Shown here: piece by piece, positions 10,257 to 19,700 of the stretch
Position numbering within the stretch: position 1 is the first letter of the stretch
How the letters are laid out: every line of letters begins with the position of its first letter
DNA from: Candidatus Ruminococcus avistercoris
Lineage (GTDB): Bacteria; Bacillota; Clostridia; Lachnospirales; Lachnospiraceae
Direction of reading: 5' to 3'
DNA: 64,000 bases
NCBI GenBank assembly: GCA_019120315.1
Contig: DWVJ01000008.1
Coordinates: 1 to 64,000, forward strand
The notes under the pieces: model-generated
What the model was told of the DNA's origin: nothing
The model's input: only the letters and a program-made list of their open reading frames with translations
Databases searched by the model: none
Made by a program: the position numbers and the translations under genes

Positions 10257-10958
10257 TTACTGCAGCATTATCTGCGCAAACGCTACAGCCAGTTTTTGTT
10301 TATAGGTACGGCTCACGGGGATTTCGTCGCTGCCGCAGATACAGCGGTTCCCCTCCACAGAAGAGACGTAATTCATATTGACCAGATATCGATTGTGAAC
10401 TCGCTGAAAATATCCCGGCATTTCTTTTTCCAGATCGTCCAGTTTTCCATAAAAAATCGTGTTCTTTCCCAGGGTGTCAATGGCACAGATGCTTCTTTTA
10501 TCGCTGCAAAAGCAGAGAATCTGACTTAAGCGAAGACGTGTCACGCCGGATTTCTGTTCGATGTCGTAGTACTGTTCTGTCCGGGTCTCCAGCGCTTCCA
10601 AAGCTCTGTCCAGTACTTCTTTGATTTTCTTTTCCTGATACGGTTTTAAGATGTAATGAAAGGCCTGCACTTCATATCCCTGGAACACGTAGTCGGGGTA
10701 AGCGGTGATGAAGATGATCAGCATCTTCCGGCCGGATGCGCGCAGCAGGCTGGCAGTTTCCATACCGCCCTTCCCGGGCATTTCAATGTCAAGAAACAGG
10801 ATATCGATATCCTCAGACCGGGAATCGGCCAGCAGCTGTTCTCCGGATTCATATTCGCTGACGGAAAAGGAAAGTCCTTTCAATTCCAGGTGTATTTCCA
10901 CCAGACGGCGCAGATCACGGCGCAGATTTTTTTCATCGTCACATATAGCAATTTTCAT
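10257..10958 (-). CDS. LytTR family response regulator
   Basis: Receiver MKIAICDDEKNLRRDL...DILFLDIEMPGKGG and C-terminal LytTR domain (YFQRVHNRYLVNMNYV). Confidence 0.9.
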   Translation of the reverse strand: MKIAICDDEKNLRRDLRRLVEIHLELKGLSFSVSEYESGEQLLADSRSEDIDILFLDIEMPGKGGMETASLLRASGRKMLIIFITAYPDYVFQGYEVQAFHYILKPYQEKKIKEVLDRALEALETRTEQYYDIEQKSGVTRLRLSQILCFCSDKRSICAIDTLGKNTIFYGKLDDLEKEMPGYFQRVHNRYLVNMNYVSSVEGNRCICGSDEIPVSRTYKQKLAVAFAQIMLQ

Positions 10959-10998
10959 AATCTTGTCTCCTCCGCTACTATGGTATCATACAAAGATG

Positions 10999-11028
10999 AC
11001 AAAATCCATGTCAAAAATGACATTTGCC
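10999..11028 (+). promoter_or_regulatory. Candidate LytTR-type direct-repeat operator
   Basis: ACAAAATCC (10999-11007) and ACATTTGCC (11020-11028), 21 bp start to start, in the divergent intergenic region. Confidence 0.4.
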
Positions 11029-11089
11029 GCCGGGAACAATTTCCTGCGTTTTTATATAATCTATTTATCAAAGACGAGGAGGAAATAAA

Positions 11090-11845
11090 ATGCTGCAGGT
11101 GAAAAATCTGAATAAAAGCTACACAAACGGTGTCAATACATATCCGGTGTTAAAAAATGTATCACTGGAGGTGAAAAAGGGGGAATTCGTGGCGGTGATG
11201 GGCCCGTCGGGAAGCGGAAAAACCACGCTTTTAAACTGTATCTCCTGTTTCATACCCCATGACAGCGGTTCCATTCTTCTGGGAGATCAGGAACTTTCCA
11301 GTCTGGATGAGAAAAAGCTGGCCAAAGTCAGAAATCAGAAGCTGGGTTTTGTTTTCCAGGATTTTATGCTGCTGGACGGGCTGACTGTCCGGGAGAATAT
11401 ATGTCTGCCGCAGATTATCGCCGGGAAACCCATTGCGCAGATGGAAGCAAAGTCGGAAAAGTTCTGCCAGATGTTTGGTATTGACCGCATTATGGATAAG
11501 TATCCGGCACAGATCTCCGGGGGAGAGAAGCAAAGAACAGCGGTGGCGCGCGCCCTAATGAATCATCCATACGTCATTCTGGCGGATGAACCCACCGGAA
11601 ATCTGGACAGCAAGTCAGCGAAGGCGGTCATCGACGCTTTCCTTCAGGCAAAAAAGCAGGTGAACGCCACGATTTTCATGGTGACCCATGACAGCTATGC
11701 CGCCTCTTTCTGCGACCGGGTTATCGTGTTGAAGGATGGCAGCATTCACCAGGAAATCACGAGAAAGGGAGACAGAAGGGAATTCATGGATGAACTTCTG
11801 GATGTTCTGCGCACGCTGGGAGGTGAAGGCGATGAAGCTGAGTAA
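11090..11845 (+). CDS. ABC transporter ATP-binding protein (BceA-like)
   Basis: Walker A GPSGSGKTTLLN, signature ISGGEKQRTAVARAL, Walker B VILADEPTGNLDS. Confidence 0.93.
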   Translation: MLQVKNLNKSYTNGVNTYPVLKNVSLEVKKGEFVAVMGPSGSGKTTLLNCISCFIPHDSGSILLGDQELSSLDEKKLAKVRNQKLGFVFQDFMLLDGLTVRENICLPQIIAGKPIAQMEAKSEKFCQMFGIDRIMDKYPAQISGGEKQRTAVARALMNHPYVILADEPTGNLDSKSAKAVIDAFLQAKKQVNATIFMVTHDSYAASFCDRVIVLKDGSIHQEITRKGDRREFMDELLDVLRTLGGEGDEAE

Positions 11846-13931
11846 AATTTATAAAAAGCTGCGGAAAAACAGTAAAGGTCAGTATCTGCTGCTGGGATTT
11901 TGTATTTTTCTTTCTGTCTTGCTTATCACATCTTTTACGCTGATGTATTATGGGCCTACGGTGCAGAATTTCCTGCCCAAGGGAGGGGACACCCGTAAGA
12001 TGGCCGTGCTTTTGATCGGCGTGACGGCGGTGGGATGTTTTATCTTTACCGTATATGCTTCCGGTCTGTTTTTCCGGCACAAATCCAGGGAGTACGGTAT
12101 CATGATGGCGCTCGGACTTCCCAAGAAAGAACTGAAAAAGCTTCTTTTTGGCGAACTGTCCGCCGTGACTGCACTTTCCTGTATTCTTGGTCTGGCAGCG
12201 GCCGTGCCGTCTTCCTGGCTGATCTGGAAGCTTTTCGAACTGTTTATCATTTCCAATGAGCAGATGGTATACCGCTTCGGAGCGGTGGGATTCCTTCCGG
12301 GAATACTCTTTTGTGTGGTACTGGCGCTGGCTCTTGGGCTTGCAGGGCGCAGGTTTGTCAGCCGGTCGGATATCATGGAAATTCTGCGTACCGGGCAAAA
12401 ATCAGAGATGGTAAGAGAAATCGGCAGCTGGACCTTTCCGGCAGGCGTGATTCTTACGGTGGCGGGTATCCTTTTGGGCAGCGGGCTTCCACAGTTTTTT
12501 GCCAGGGTGCTGGATATCAGTCTGCCGGGAATCGTCAGCCTGGTATACCTGCTTTCTCTTGTGGGGATCTATCTGATCCTTTTGTCCGTTGTGGCGCAGA
12601 ACAGGGTGAGAAAGAATAAGAAAAAGTATTACAAAAATCTGGTATCCATCAGTCTGATGCGTTTTGGAGCCAGGTCTGCCACGAGAAATATGTGCGTGTC
12701 TGTGCTGCTTTTGTTCGCATGCTGCTTTGCCGCCTTTTACGGTATGCAGTATTCTCTGGCGCCGAATATCCTGAACAGTGACACGGGAAAAACGTTTTCC
12801 ATGCATTATCCGGTTCTGGAAGATCAGATTCAAAAAGAAGAGATCGAAACGACTGCAGACAGGTATGGACAGACGGTGGAAGATTATTATCAGAATGAGG
12901 GGGCGAATCTGGTGATTTCCTATGACGCCCGGGATTTTAATGAAGAAGGAACCAGGTATCTGGAAGTATATAAGGATAAAGAAAGGACGGCGCTTTTTAT
13001 CCCGGCGTCGGATTACCAGGCGATTTCCGGATACGAAACAGCTATCGAACCGGGGACATATCAGACGGTGACCGTGACAGATTACCGGGAAGCCTTTGAT
13101 TATGTGGACGGGCTGAAAGAAGTGATGAATCCGGATACCGGGGAATCCTGGGAGTTGGCTTTCGCAGGGCAGCTGGAGTGCGATGCCCTGGCTTCCATGA
13201 GCGAACCCTTTGCCTATGTAGTCTGTGACGATGACTACCGTGTCATGACAGAAGGGATCAGCCGGGAATACATGGAACAGATGGTTTTCTTCAATGTGTC
13301 CGATTTGGAAAACTCCTATGATTTTGCCATGGATCTTTTAGGCCAGTATGTGAACCACGCTACGGATCTTTCCAATCATCTGGGATATTGGAATATCTGG
13401 GAGCAGAAAATGGCGGATGAAGCGGGCGAACCTTATATGTATGGCGACCGGATCGATATGACCATGGACAATAACATGCTGCTGGGAGACTGGAAGTTTG
13501 CTCCTTCCTTTAATATTATCACCGTGCAGGACAGGATGCAGCTGATCAGCGTCTACGTTATGTTAAGCCTCTATATCTGTCTGATTTCGCTGGCGGCCAT
13601 CAGCGTCATGTCCTATATAAGGAGTATCTCGGTGGCTTCGGATAATCAGGAACTTTTTGAAAGTCTGAGAAAACTGGGGGCTGATGAGAAATATCGAAGG
13701 ACGGTGCTGAAAAAACAGCTGGCAAGGATTTTCCAGTATCCTGCGGTATTGGGATGCGGGCTGGGCTTTCTCTTTTCCTTCGCCATGGATCTGTTTAACG
13801 ACGGAAGGATCTCTGCGACGGAAGGGCGGGCGCTTTTGTGGCTTCTCGGTATTATCCTTCTGGTGTCGGCGGTTTTGTATGGAGTTTACCGCTATTCCAT
13901 GAAGAAAGCAGCAAATTTGGCAAAATGCTAA
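11832..13931 (+). CDS. FtsX-like ABC transporter permease (BceB-like)
   Basis: MKLSKIYKKLRKNSKGQYLLLGFCIFLSVLL, large extracytoplasmic loop, multiple TMs; overlaps the ATPase gene. Confidence 0.9.
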   Translation: MKLSKIYKKLRKNSKGQYLLLGFCIFLSVLLITSFTLMYYGPTVQNFLPKGGDTRKMAVLLIGVTAVGCFIFTVYASGLFFRHKSREYGIMMALGLPKKELKKLLFGELSAVTALSCILGLAAAVPSSWLIWKLFELFIISNEQMVYRFGAVGFLPGILFCVVLALALGLAGRRFVSRSDIMEILRTGQKSEMVREIGSWTFPAGVILTVAGILLGSGLPQFFARVLDISLPGIVSLVYLLSLVGIYLILLSVVAQNRVRKNKKKYYKNLVSISLMRFGARSATRNMCVSVLLLFACCFAAFYGMQYSLAPNILNSDTGKTFSMHYPVLEDQIQKEEIETTADRYGQTVEDYYQNEGANLVISYDARDFNEEGTRYLEVYKDKERTALFIPASDYQAISGYETAIEPGTYQTVTVTDYREAFDYVDGLKEVMNPDTGESWELAFAGQLECDALASMSEPFAYVVCDDDYRVMTEGISREYMEQMVFFNVSDLENSYDFAMDLLGQYVNHATDLSNHLGYWNIWEQKMADEAGEPYMYGDRIDMTMDNNMLLGDWKFAPSFNIITVQDRMQLISVYVMLSLYICLISLAAISVMSYIRSISVASDNQELFESLRKLGADEKYRRTVLKKQLARIFQYPAVLGCGLGFLFSFAMDLFNDGRISATEGRALLWLLGIILLVSAVLYGVYRYSMKKAANLAKC

Positions 13932-13951
13932 GATGAAAAGAAAATCTGGGA

Positions 13952-13981
13952 TTGACAAATCAAAAAAAACATCTTTATAAT
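13952..13981 (+). promoter_or_regulatory. Sigma-A promoter
   Basis: TTGACA (13952-13957), 18-bp spacer, TATAAT (13976-13981). Confidence 0.75.
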
Positions 13982-13994
13982 ATATTCAAAAAGG

Positions 13995-14019
13995 GCCGCT
14001 TGAAATCAGCGGCTTTTTT
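13995..14019 (+). terminator. Intrinsic terminator-like hairpin just downstream of the promoter
   Basis: GCCGCT-tgaaatc-AGCGGC followed by TTTTTT. Confidence 0.7.
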
Positions 14020-14030
14020 GAACGCTATAG

Positions 14031-14046
14031 GTTAGTTGAAACTAAC
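14031..14046 (+). promoter_or_regulatory. DtxR-type palindrome, site 1
   Basis: GTTAGTTGAAACTAAC; related to the sites at 15969 and 16055. Confidence 0.6.
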
Positions 14047-14098
14047 AAGCAATTCTTTTAAAGAAAAAACAAGATTACAGAACGTGAGAAAGGGGGAA

Positions 14099-14968
14099 AT
14101 GACAACGAAAAAAGAAAAGGAATTTCTGCAGAGTCAGGAGGTGGGGCAAAATGTGGCCTACTCTCAGAAAGAACGGGAAGAAGACGTACTGGAGATTTTA
14201 TATCAGTGGTATCGGGAAGAACATCCGGCAAATTCGGAGAAATTATGCGACAGTCTGGATCTGGGAAGACGGGAGGTGAATGGGCTGCTTCGGAAAATGG
14301 CGCAGCACGGTTATCTGGAAGCCTGGGAACCGGGAGAGGAAATAAAGCTGACGGCTTTTGGAAAGGCTCAGGGGGCGGAGTGTCTGGCAAGACATCAGAG
14401 TCTGACCCAGTTTCTGGAAATGGTCTGCGGCGTGGATGAGAAAACGGCGGAGGAGAACGCCTGCCGCATGGAGCATGTGATCAGTAAGGAGATCGTACAG
14501 GGATTCAGCCGCTTTATCCGATACGGCGATGTGTTTGAGCGAAGTATCCGAAACAGCAATCTGAGATTTCTCTATGAAACCGGGGAATACCGGTTTTATA
14601 TGAGCCTGTATCGCGCCGGCGTCCGATATCCCAGAATTCTGGCGGACGAGACGGAGGATTTTGAAAGCATACTCAGGCTGGAGGTGGGAGAGGAGGCCAG
14701 CAGCTTCTGGCTGAAGAAAAAAAGAAGCGAGAGGGAAAATATCCTCTGGTACTGCAGCCGCAGCGGTTGGAAGCGGGCGGAAGAGAGACAGGGAGAGTAC
14801 CGGCTTCCGACGGAGATCTTTGTATTTTCCTTTGTGCCGGATGATCCCATCATCGAAGGGGAAAGTGTCGTTGCTCTGACCCAGGAAGACAAGACGCTCC
14901 CTTCGGAATCGGATTTCCGGGAAATCAACGTACATATCTGGCAGGAGGGGAATCATGGCACAAGGTGA
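14099..14968 (+). CDS. DtxR-like metal-dependent regulator
   Basis: HTH plus dimerisation/metal-binding-like helices: LTAFGKAQGAECLARHQSLTQFLEMVCGVDEKTAEENACRMEHVISKEIVQGFSRFI. Start 14099 after AAGGGGG. Confidence 0.7.
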   Translation: MTTKKEKEFLQSQEVGQNVAYSQKEREEDVLEILYQWYREEHPANSEKLCDSLDLGRREVNGLLRKMAQHGYLEAWEPGEEIKLTAFGKAQGAECLARHQSLTQFLEMVCGVDEKTAEENACRMEHVISKEIVQGFSRFIRYGDVFERSIRNSNLRFLYETGEYRFYMSLYRAGVRYPRILADETEDFESILRLEVGEEASSFWLKKKRSERENILWYCSRSGWKRAEERQGEYRLPTEIFVFSFVPDDPIIEGESVVALTQEDKTLPSESDFREINVHIWQEGNHGTR

Positions 14969-15791
14969 CAATCTGAAACGGGAAAATCTGCCCACCATGC
15001 AGCTGCTGCGCTATCTGACGGAGCTGGAAAAACAGGGGGGAAAGAGAGGGAGCGTAACGGCAGTGGCTAAAGCCTGCGGCGTTCATCACGGCTCTGTCAG
15101 CCGTTATCTGAAAATCTGCTGCGAACTGGGGCATCTGACGGAGGATTATACCTTCACCGAACGGGGGAAAACCTGGCTGGCAGGATATCAGAGACTCCTG
15201 AGTGAACTGCCGGTTTTCCTGCGAAAAGCAGGGGTTCCGGAAAGGGAGATTCCCCAGAATGTGAAAAATCTGATTGAAAACACCGATTATCTGACGCTGA
15301 CAGCCGTTCTGCGCTATGACAGAAACCGTAAAGATGATTTTCAGGGGAAGAACCGTGCAGCAACCAGAAATATTTTAAGCGAAGTACTGGAATACGGTAC
15401 CAGTGAAGTCTTTTTCCTGCTGCTGCGGGTGGAGCACGGGCAGGACGAGCGGGGAATTTCCATGGCGAACAGAGGGTTTCGCAAACCCGGTCTTTTACGC
15501 CACAATAAAAGAGGCAGCTGGCTGGAACTGACCATCTGTGAAATGAGCGCTCATTCCAATATCGACGGGGCGCCCATGGAAGGACACCTTCAAAGTCTGA
15601 AATACGAGCAGGGAGGCGTCCTTCATCTGGCCAGGATAACCGGCGGACGGCTGCGGCTGCCGCTGGAGGCATGTACTTTGCGCAGACGAAGCGGAGGGGG
15701 GATCCGGGGTGAACTGGCGGTAACGGTCACCTGCAATGTGGGACGCGTCCATATGCCGGAGAGCACCGCCATGCTGGTTTTCTGGCTGTGA
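14955..15791 (+). CDS. Second DtxR-like winged-helix regulator
   Basis: TMQLLRYLTELEKQGGKRGSVTAVAKACGVHHGSVSRYLKICCELGHLTEDYTFTERGKTWLAGYQ; start overlaps the previous gene. Confidence 0.55.
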   Translation: MAQGDNLKRENLPTMQLLRYLTELEKQGGKRGSVTAVAKACGVHHGSVSRYLKICCELGHLTEDYTFTERGKTWLAGYQRLLSELPVFLRKAGVPEREIPQNVKNLIENTDYLTLTAVLRYDRNRKDDFQGKNRAATRNILSEVLEYGTSEVFFLLLRVEHGQDERGISMANRGFRKPGLLRHNKRGSWLELTICEMSAHSNIDGAPMEGHLQSLKYEQGGVLHLARITGGRLRLPLEACTLRRRSGGGIRGELAVTVTCNVGRVHMPESTAMLVFWL

Positions 15792-15928
15792 AATATTACA
15801 GAAATATTAAATTTATTACCGGATGAAATGAGGAAGTCTTGCAGCTTCATCAAAAAAGCGGGCAGAAAACCGGCGATTTTTCCATTCAAAAACTGCGCAT
15901 CAGTTTGACGAATCGAAAAAACATGCCG

Positions 15929-15958
15929 TTGACAGGAGGAATCCATATGTGATATATA
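15929..15958 (+). promoter_or_regulatory. Probable sigma-A promoter of the heme operon
   Basis: TTGACA (15929-15934), 18-bp spacer, TATATA (15953-15958). Confidence 0.5.
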
Positions 15959-15968
15959 TGAATCACGA

Positions 15969-15984
15969 GGTAGCCATAACTAAC
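15969..15984 (+). promoter_or_regulatory. DtxR-type palindrome, site 2
   Basis: GGTAGCCATAACTAAC followed by CAAGC, just downstream of the -10. Confidence 0.5.
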
Positions 15985-16001
15985 CAAGCCTTTAGAGATC
16001 G

Positions 16002-16041
16002 AAAAAGCGGTTTTCCGGAGAGAATGTGCACACCGCTTTTT
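16002..16041 (+). terminator. Terminator-like hairpin between operator sites 2 and 3
   Basis: AAAAAGCGGT (16002-16011) pairs with ACCGCTTTTT (16032-16041), followed by a T. Confidence 0.55.
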
Positions 16042-16054
16042 TGAAAAAACAGAA

Positions 16055-16070
16055 GTTAGTGCTAGCTAAC
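16055..16070 (+). promoter_or_regulatory. DtxR-type palindrome, site 3
   Basis: GTTAGTGCTAGCTAAC followed by CAAG. Confidence 0.55.
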
Positions 16071-16151
16071 CAAGTGTGAGAAAACAATTACACAAATGCC
16101 GATACATTAACAAAGAGGCAAAGTGAAATACAGGAACAGGAGGTATTTGTA

Positions 16152-16658
16152 ATGAAATTTAAAAAAGCAGTTGGTCTTGCGACCGCAGCAACCATGATGC
16201 TGGCCATGAGCGCAACAGCATTTGCGGCGGATGGAGATGTGTATGCTAAGTTTTGCAGAGATGGACAAAGTTCGGTTTCCATGATGCAGAAAGTAGTGGA
16301 TGGACCTTGTACTATTACGCAAATCAGCGATAGTTACAGTGAAGTGACAATTCCAGTTACGGAATTTATACATACACAGACGGTCGGGTCAATGACTTTT
16401 ACCGGACAGGGTATGCTGACTGGTTTAGTGATTGACGGTGAAACTTATGATGTGGACTCATTAGGCGATGTGGATGGAGATAATCTGGAAGAAGGTGAAA
16501 TTACCATTGTTCTTCCGAATGAAAAAATAGCAGTTGACAGTGAAACTGTTTTTACTGACGTGACTGCTGAATATGAGATTACAATGGGAAGCGCTCCGGC
16601 AGACATGTCCAGCGAAGCTGATCTGTATTTCTCTTCTGATCTGGCGGCCTTCGAGTAA
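16152..16658 (+). CDS. Small secreted NEAT-like protein, putative hemophore
   Basis: Signal peptide (MKFKKAVGLATAATMMLAMSATAFAA); SVSMMQK...CTITQISDSYSEVTIPVTEF and AEYEITMGSAPADMSSEADLYF line up by eye with the NEAT repeats of the downstream protein. Confidence 0.6.
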   Translation: MKFKKAVGLATAATMMLAMSATAFAADGDVYAKFCRDGQSSVSMMQKVVDGPCTITQISDSYSEVTIPVTEFIHTQTVGSMTFTGQGMLTGLVIDGETYDVDSLGDVDGDNLEEGEITIVLPNEKIAVDSETVFTDVTAEYEITMGSAPADMSSEADLYFSSDLAAFE

Positions 16659-16691
16659 GTTTTGCCAGAGAACATAAACTGGAAAGGAGGA

Positions 16692-16720
16692 AAAGGGCTG
16701 TCATGTTTGGACAGCCCTTT
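16692..16720 (+). terminator. Perfect 11-bp hairpin (partial terminator/attenuator or processing site) before the giant surface protein
   Basis: AAAGGGCTGTC-atgtttg-GACAGCCCTTT, then a short T run (TTTTGT). Confidence 0.6.
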
Positions 16721-16730
16721 TGTCAGCAGT

Positions 16731-19700
16731 ATGAAAAAAATAATGACAGCTGTGGTTTTGCCGGTTTGTATGATTATATTTCTTTTTTGCTGTGTGTCAG
16801 TCGTATATGCTGATGTGGATGAAGTACAGTATACAGAGATGAAAATTGAAGAATACACACCGGAAGTCAGCAGTACCCGGGGAGATCCCCTGGAAAATTT
16901 GAATTTAATCTATGGGCGAGTGATAAAAAATGGAGATAATTATACACTTCAGATGGAGATAGCATACGAAAACTATCGTATATCAAATGAAGATACCACT
17001 TATACGATGACAAGCGTTCTTTCTTATCTGGATGATGCTCAGGAATATCAAGATCTTTTAAAGGATAAACAGTTCCAAGAGTCCGTTTACTGGTCTGGAA
17101 GCGGGGATTCTGTATCTAATGCGGATATTTATACAGTGGAAATTCCGCTTAGTATTTCCGACTTTTCACAAGTGGAAGGACAGAAAGTTCAACTGCAATA
17201 TCAGGGCAGCGGAAGGACTATTTATAATATCACGCTTAGACTGGCAGCGTGTACAGAAGAAAAACCGGCGATTCAGCCATTGGTGATGCCGTATAGTTAT
17301 AATCTGACGTCGAACGAAGAGTATGGCCCCAAACCGGGCAACAGTTCTTCGAACAGGAGTGTAAGTTTGTACATGAGTTACCCGCTGTCGGAAGGAGGAG
17401 CAGTTACATGGTATTATACCACGGGCGAGGAAGATATTACGGAGGAATCCGATTATTTTCAGTCGTATGGCGACGCATCGTACAAATCAGGAACAATTAA
17501 CGCGTCTGGTGAAGAAGCGTATACCATGACGATGCGCATACGGGGACGGTTTCAGAACGGTACCTGGACGGATGAAATTTCCGTACCTCTGAAGTTTTCA
17601 AAGGCGGGAGTCAGTGTTCTGACAGATGAATCTACGGGTGTCCAGATTATCGGGCTGAATAATACGATACCCTATGATACGGAACTGAAAGTGACGCAGG
17701 TTACAGATGAAGACAGCCTGAAAGAAATCAGTCAGATACTGAAAAAGGAAGCAGGAGAAAATTATGGAAAATATAAGCTGTATGACATTTCTTTAAGTGA
17801 TCCGGAAGGAAATCCTGTCGTGCTTTTAAATGAAACCGGTGAATGGGGGGAAGGAATTTATGGCGCAGGTACAAGGGATGCTAAGAAACAGATACAGTTT
17901 AATTTTTCGGATGATGACTTGGCAGATGGATGGCATCCGATGAATTGTCAGATTTATCGGTTAAATGATGATGGCGAGCTGCAGCCTTTGCATATGTATT
18001 CTGTAGTAAATAGCTTTCGATACTGTTATGGAAGCTATTCGGAAAATAAAGATCCAAGCGGAACATATGTATTAATGCAGACGCCTTTGACTGATTTGAC
18101 GGAAGATATATCGGCAGGTAATTACCGTGTGCCTGCGGAGTTTGTAGTTCCGGAAAGGGATGATGACGGTGAGTCTGTTGATCAATGGTTTTCCAGCAAA
18201 TCATCGCTGGATCAGTATCTGGGAGAAAATGCAGAGGCTTTGCTTGCAGTAAGTGAGGAAAATAATCCGTCAGTATATCTGAATTTGTATGGGGTAGACA
18301 ATAAATATCTGACTGCTGTCAGATATGAGGGAAAAAACGCTGAAATAGTAGAGAGGTATAGTTCTACAGAGGAAAAGTACCCCAAAGTTATAAAAATAGA
18401 TCTTTTGGAAAATGATAAGAATTCCGCCTATATTGATCTGCAAGTGAGAGTCAGTGGAGAAAGCGGCTGGCAGGATGTGGTGCTGGCCTTGAATTACAAT
18501 GATCGATATGTGTACAGTGATGGAGTTAAACTTACGGCTCCGGTTATTACAACGGCAACGGGAGCCACTGCCTATGTTAATGAAGATGAAGCTGAGATTT
18601 CCATGCAGTGTGATGCGGTAGACGGGCAGATTTATTATACAACGGACGGAACAGACCCTGTGGCAGAAGAACAATATCTGTATAAGGAGCCATTTACATT
18701 AACGACTGATCTGTCGGACGGACAGACATATCAGATCAAAGCCATTACTGTGAAAGACGGATATACCACATCAAATGTCGCATCTCTGGAGATTGAGTTT
18801 AAGGCGGAAGGCGAGCAGGCAGAAACCGTTCAGGCTCCGGTGATTGATGCCAGATATGACTATGCCTTTGAGGAAAATGGTGACACTGCAGAGACCGGTT
18901 ATTATAATGTAAAACTTTCTACAGACACAGAAGAAGCGACGATATATTATACAGTAGATGGAACTGTACCAACAGAAAACAGCAATCGATATGAAGGTGA
19001 ATTTCGTGTTCCGGCGCTGACAAATGGCAATCCAACCGTAATCCAGAGTTATGCGGTAAAAGACGGATATAATGATTCTTCAACTTCATCCTATACGATC
19101 AGCTTTTCTGATTCCTGGTGGGATAATATGCGGGAAGGAGATTCCTATCAGGTTCCTGTGGATATGATAAATATAGGCATCTGGCAAAATCAGGAAATCA
19201 AAGTAAACTCTATGGGAGCAGACGCATTGAATGGGGATGCTACAGTTTATGTTGAGGATGGTAAAAAATATTTAGAAGTAGCTCTGAAAAGCTTATCTGT
19301 AGGAGGAATACCTGGTTATCTGGTAGGAATGTGGTATTGGGATAATAATGATAACAATACCGGGGATAAAGCGGGGAATTTTAGTACTACAAATACGGAG
19401 GGAGCAATTGAAGCCTCTTATACTTACAACGACGACGGAACGATAGCAACGGCGACCGTTCCCTTGTTCAGTGATTTTGAACAAGTGTTCGTAGGTATTC
19501 AGTCTAATGTCAGCATTATGGGTAAACAGGGAACAATTCTCTGGCTGGATTACAGTGATGTAATTTATCAGATTACCGGTGAGGAGCAGGAAGAGCAGGA
19601 GATAACGGAGACGCCGGTTATTACTTATACATATAATGAGGAAGCAGATTCCTATGAAATAGAGATCACAGCGGAAGAAAATGCAGCGATAGAGTATTCG

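Noticed and set aside
11736-11831. Upstream extension of the BceB ORF
   Set aside because: It overlaps the ATPase gene end; MKLSKIYKKL at 11832 is the natural start with an RBS-like AGGTGAAGG.
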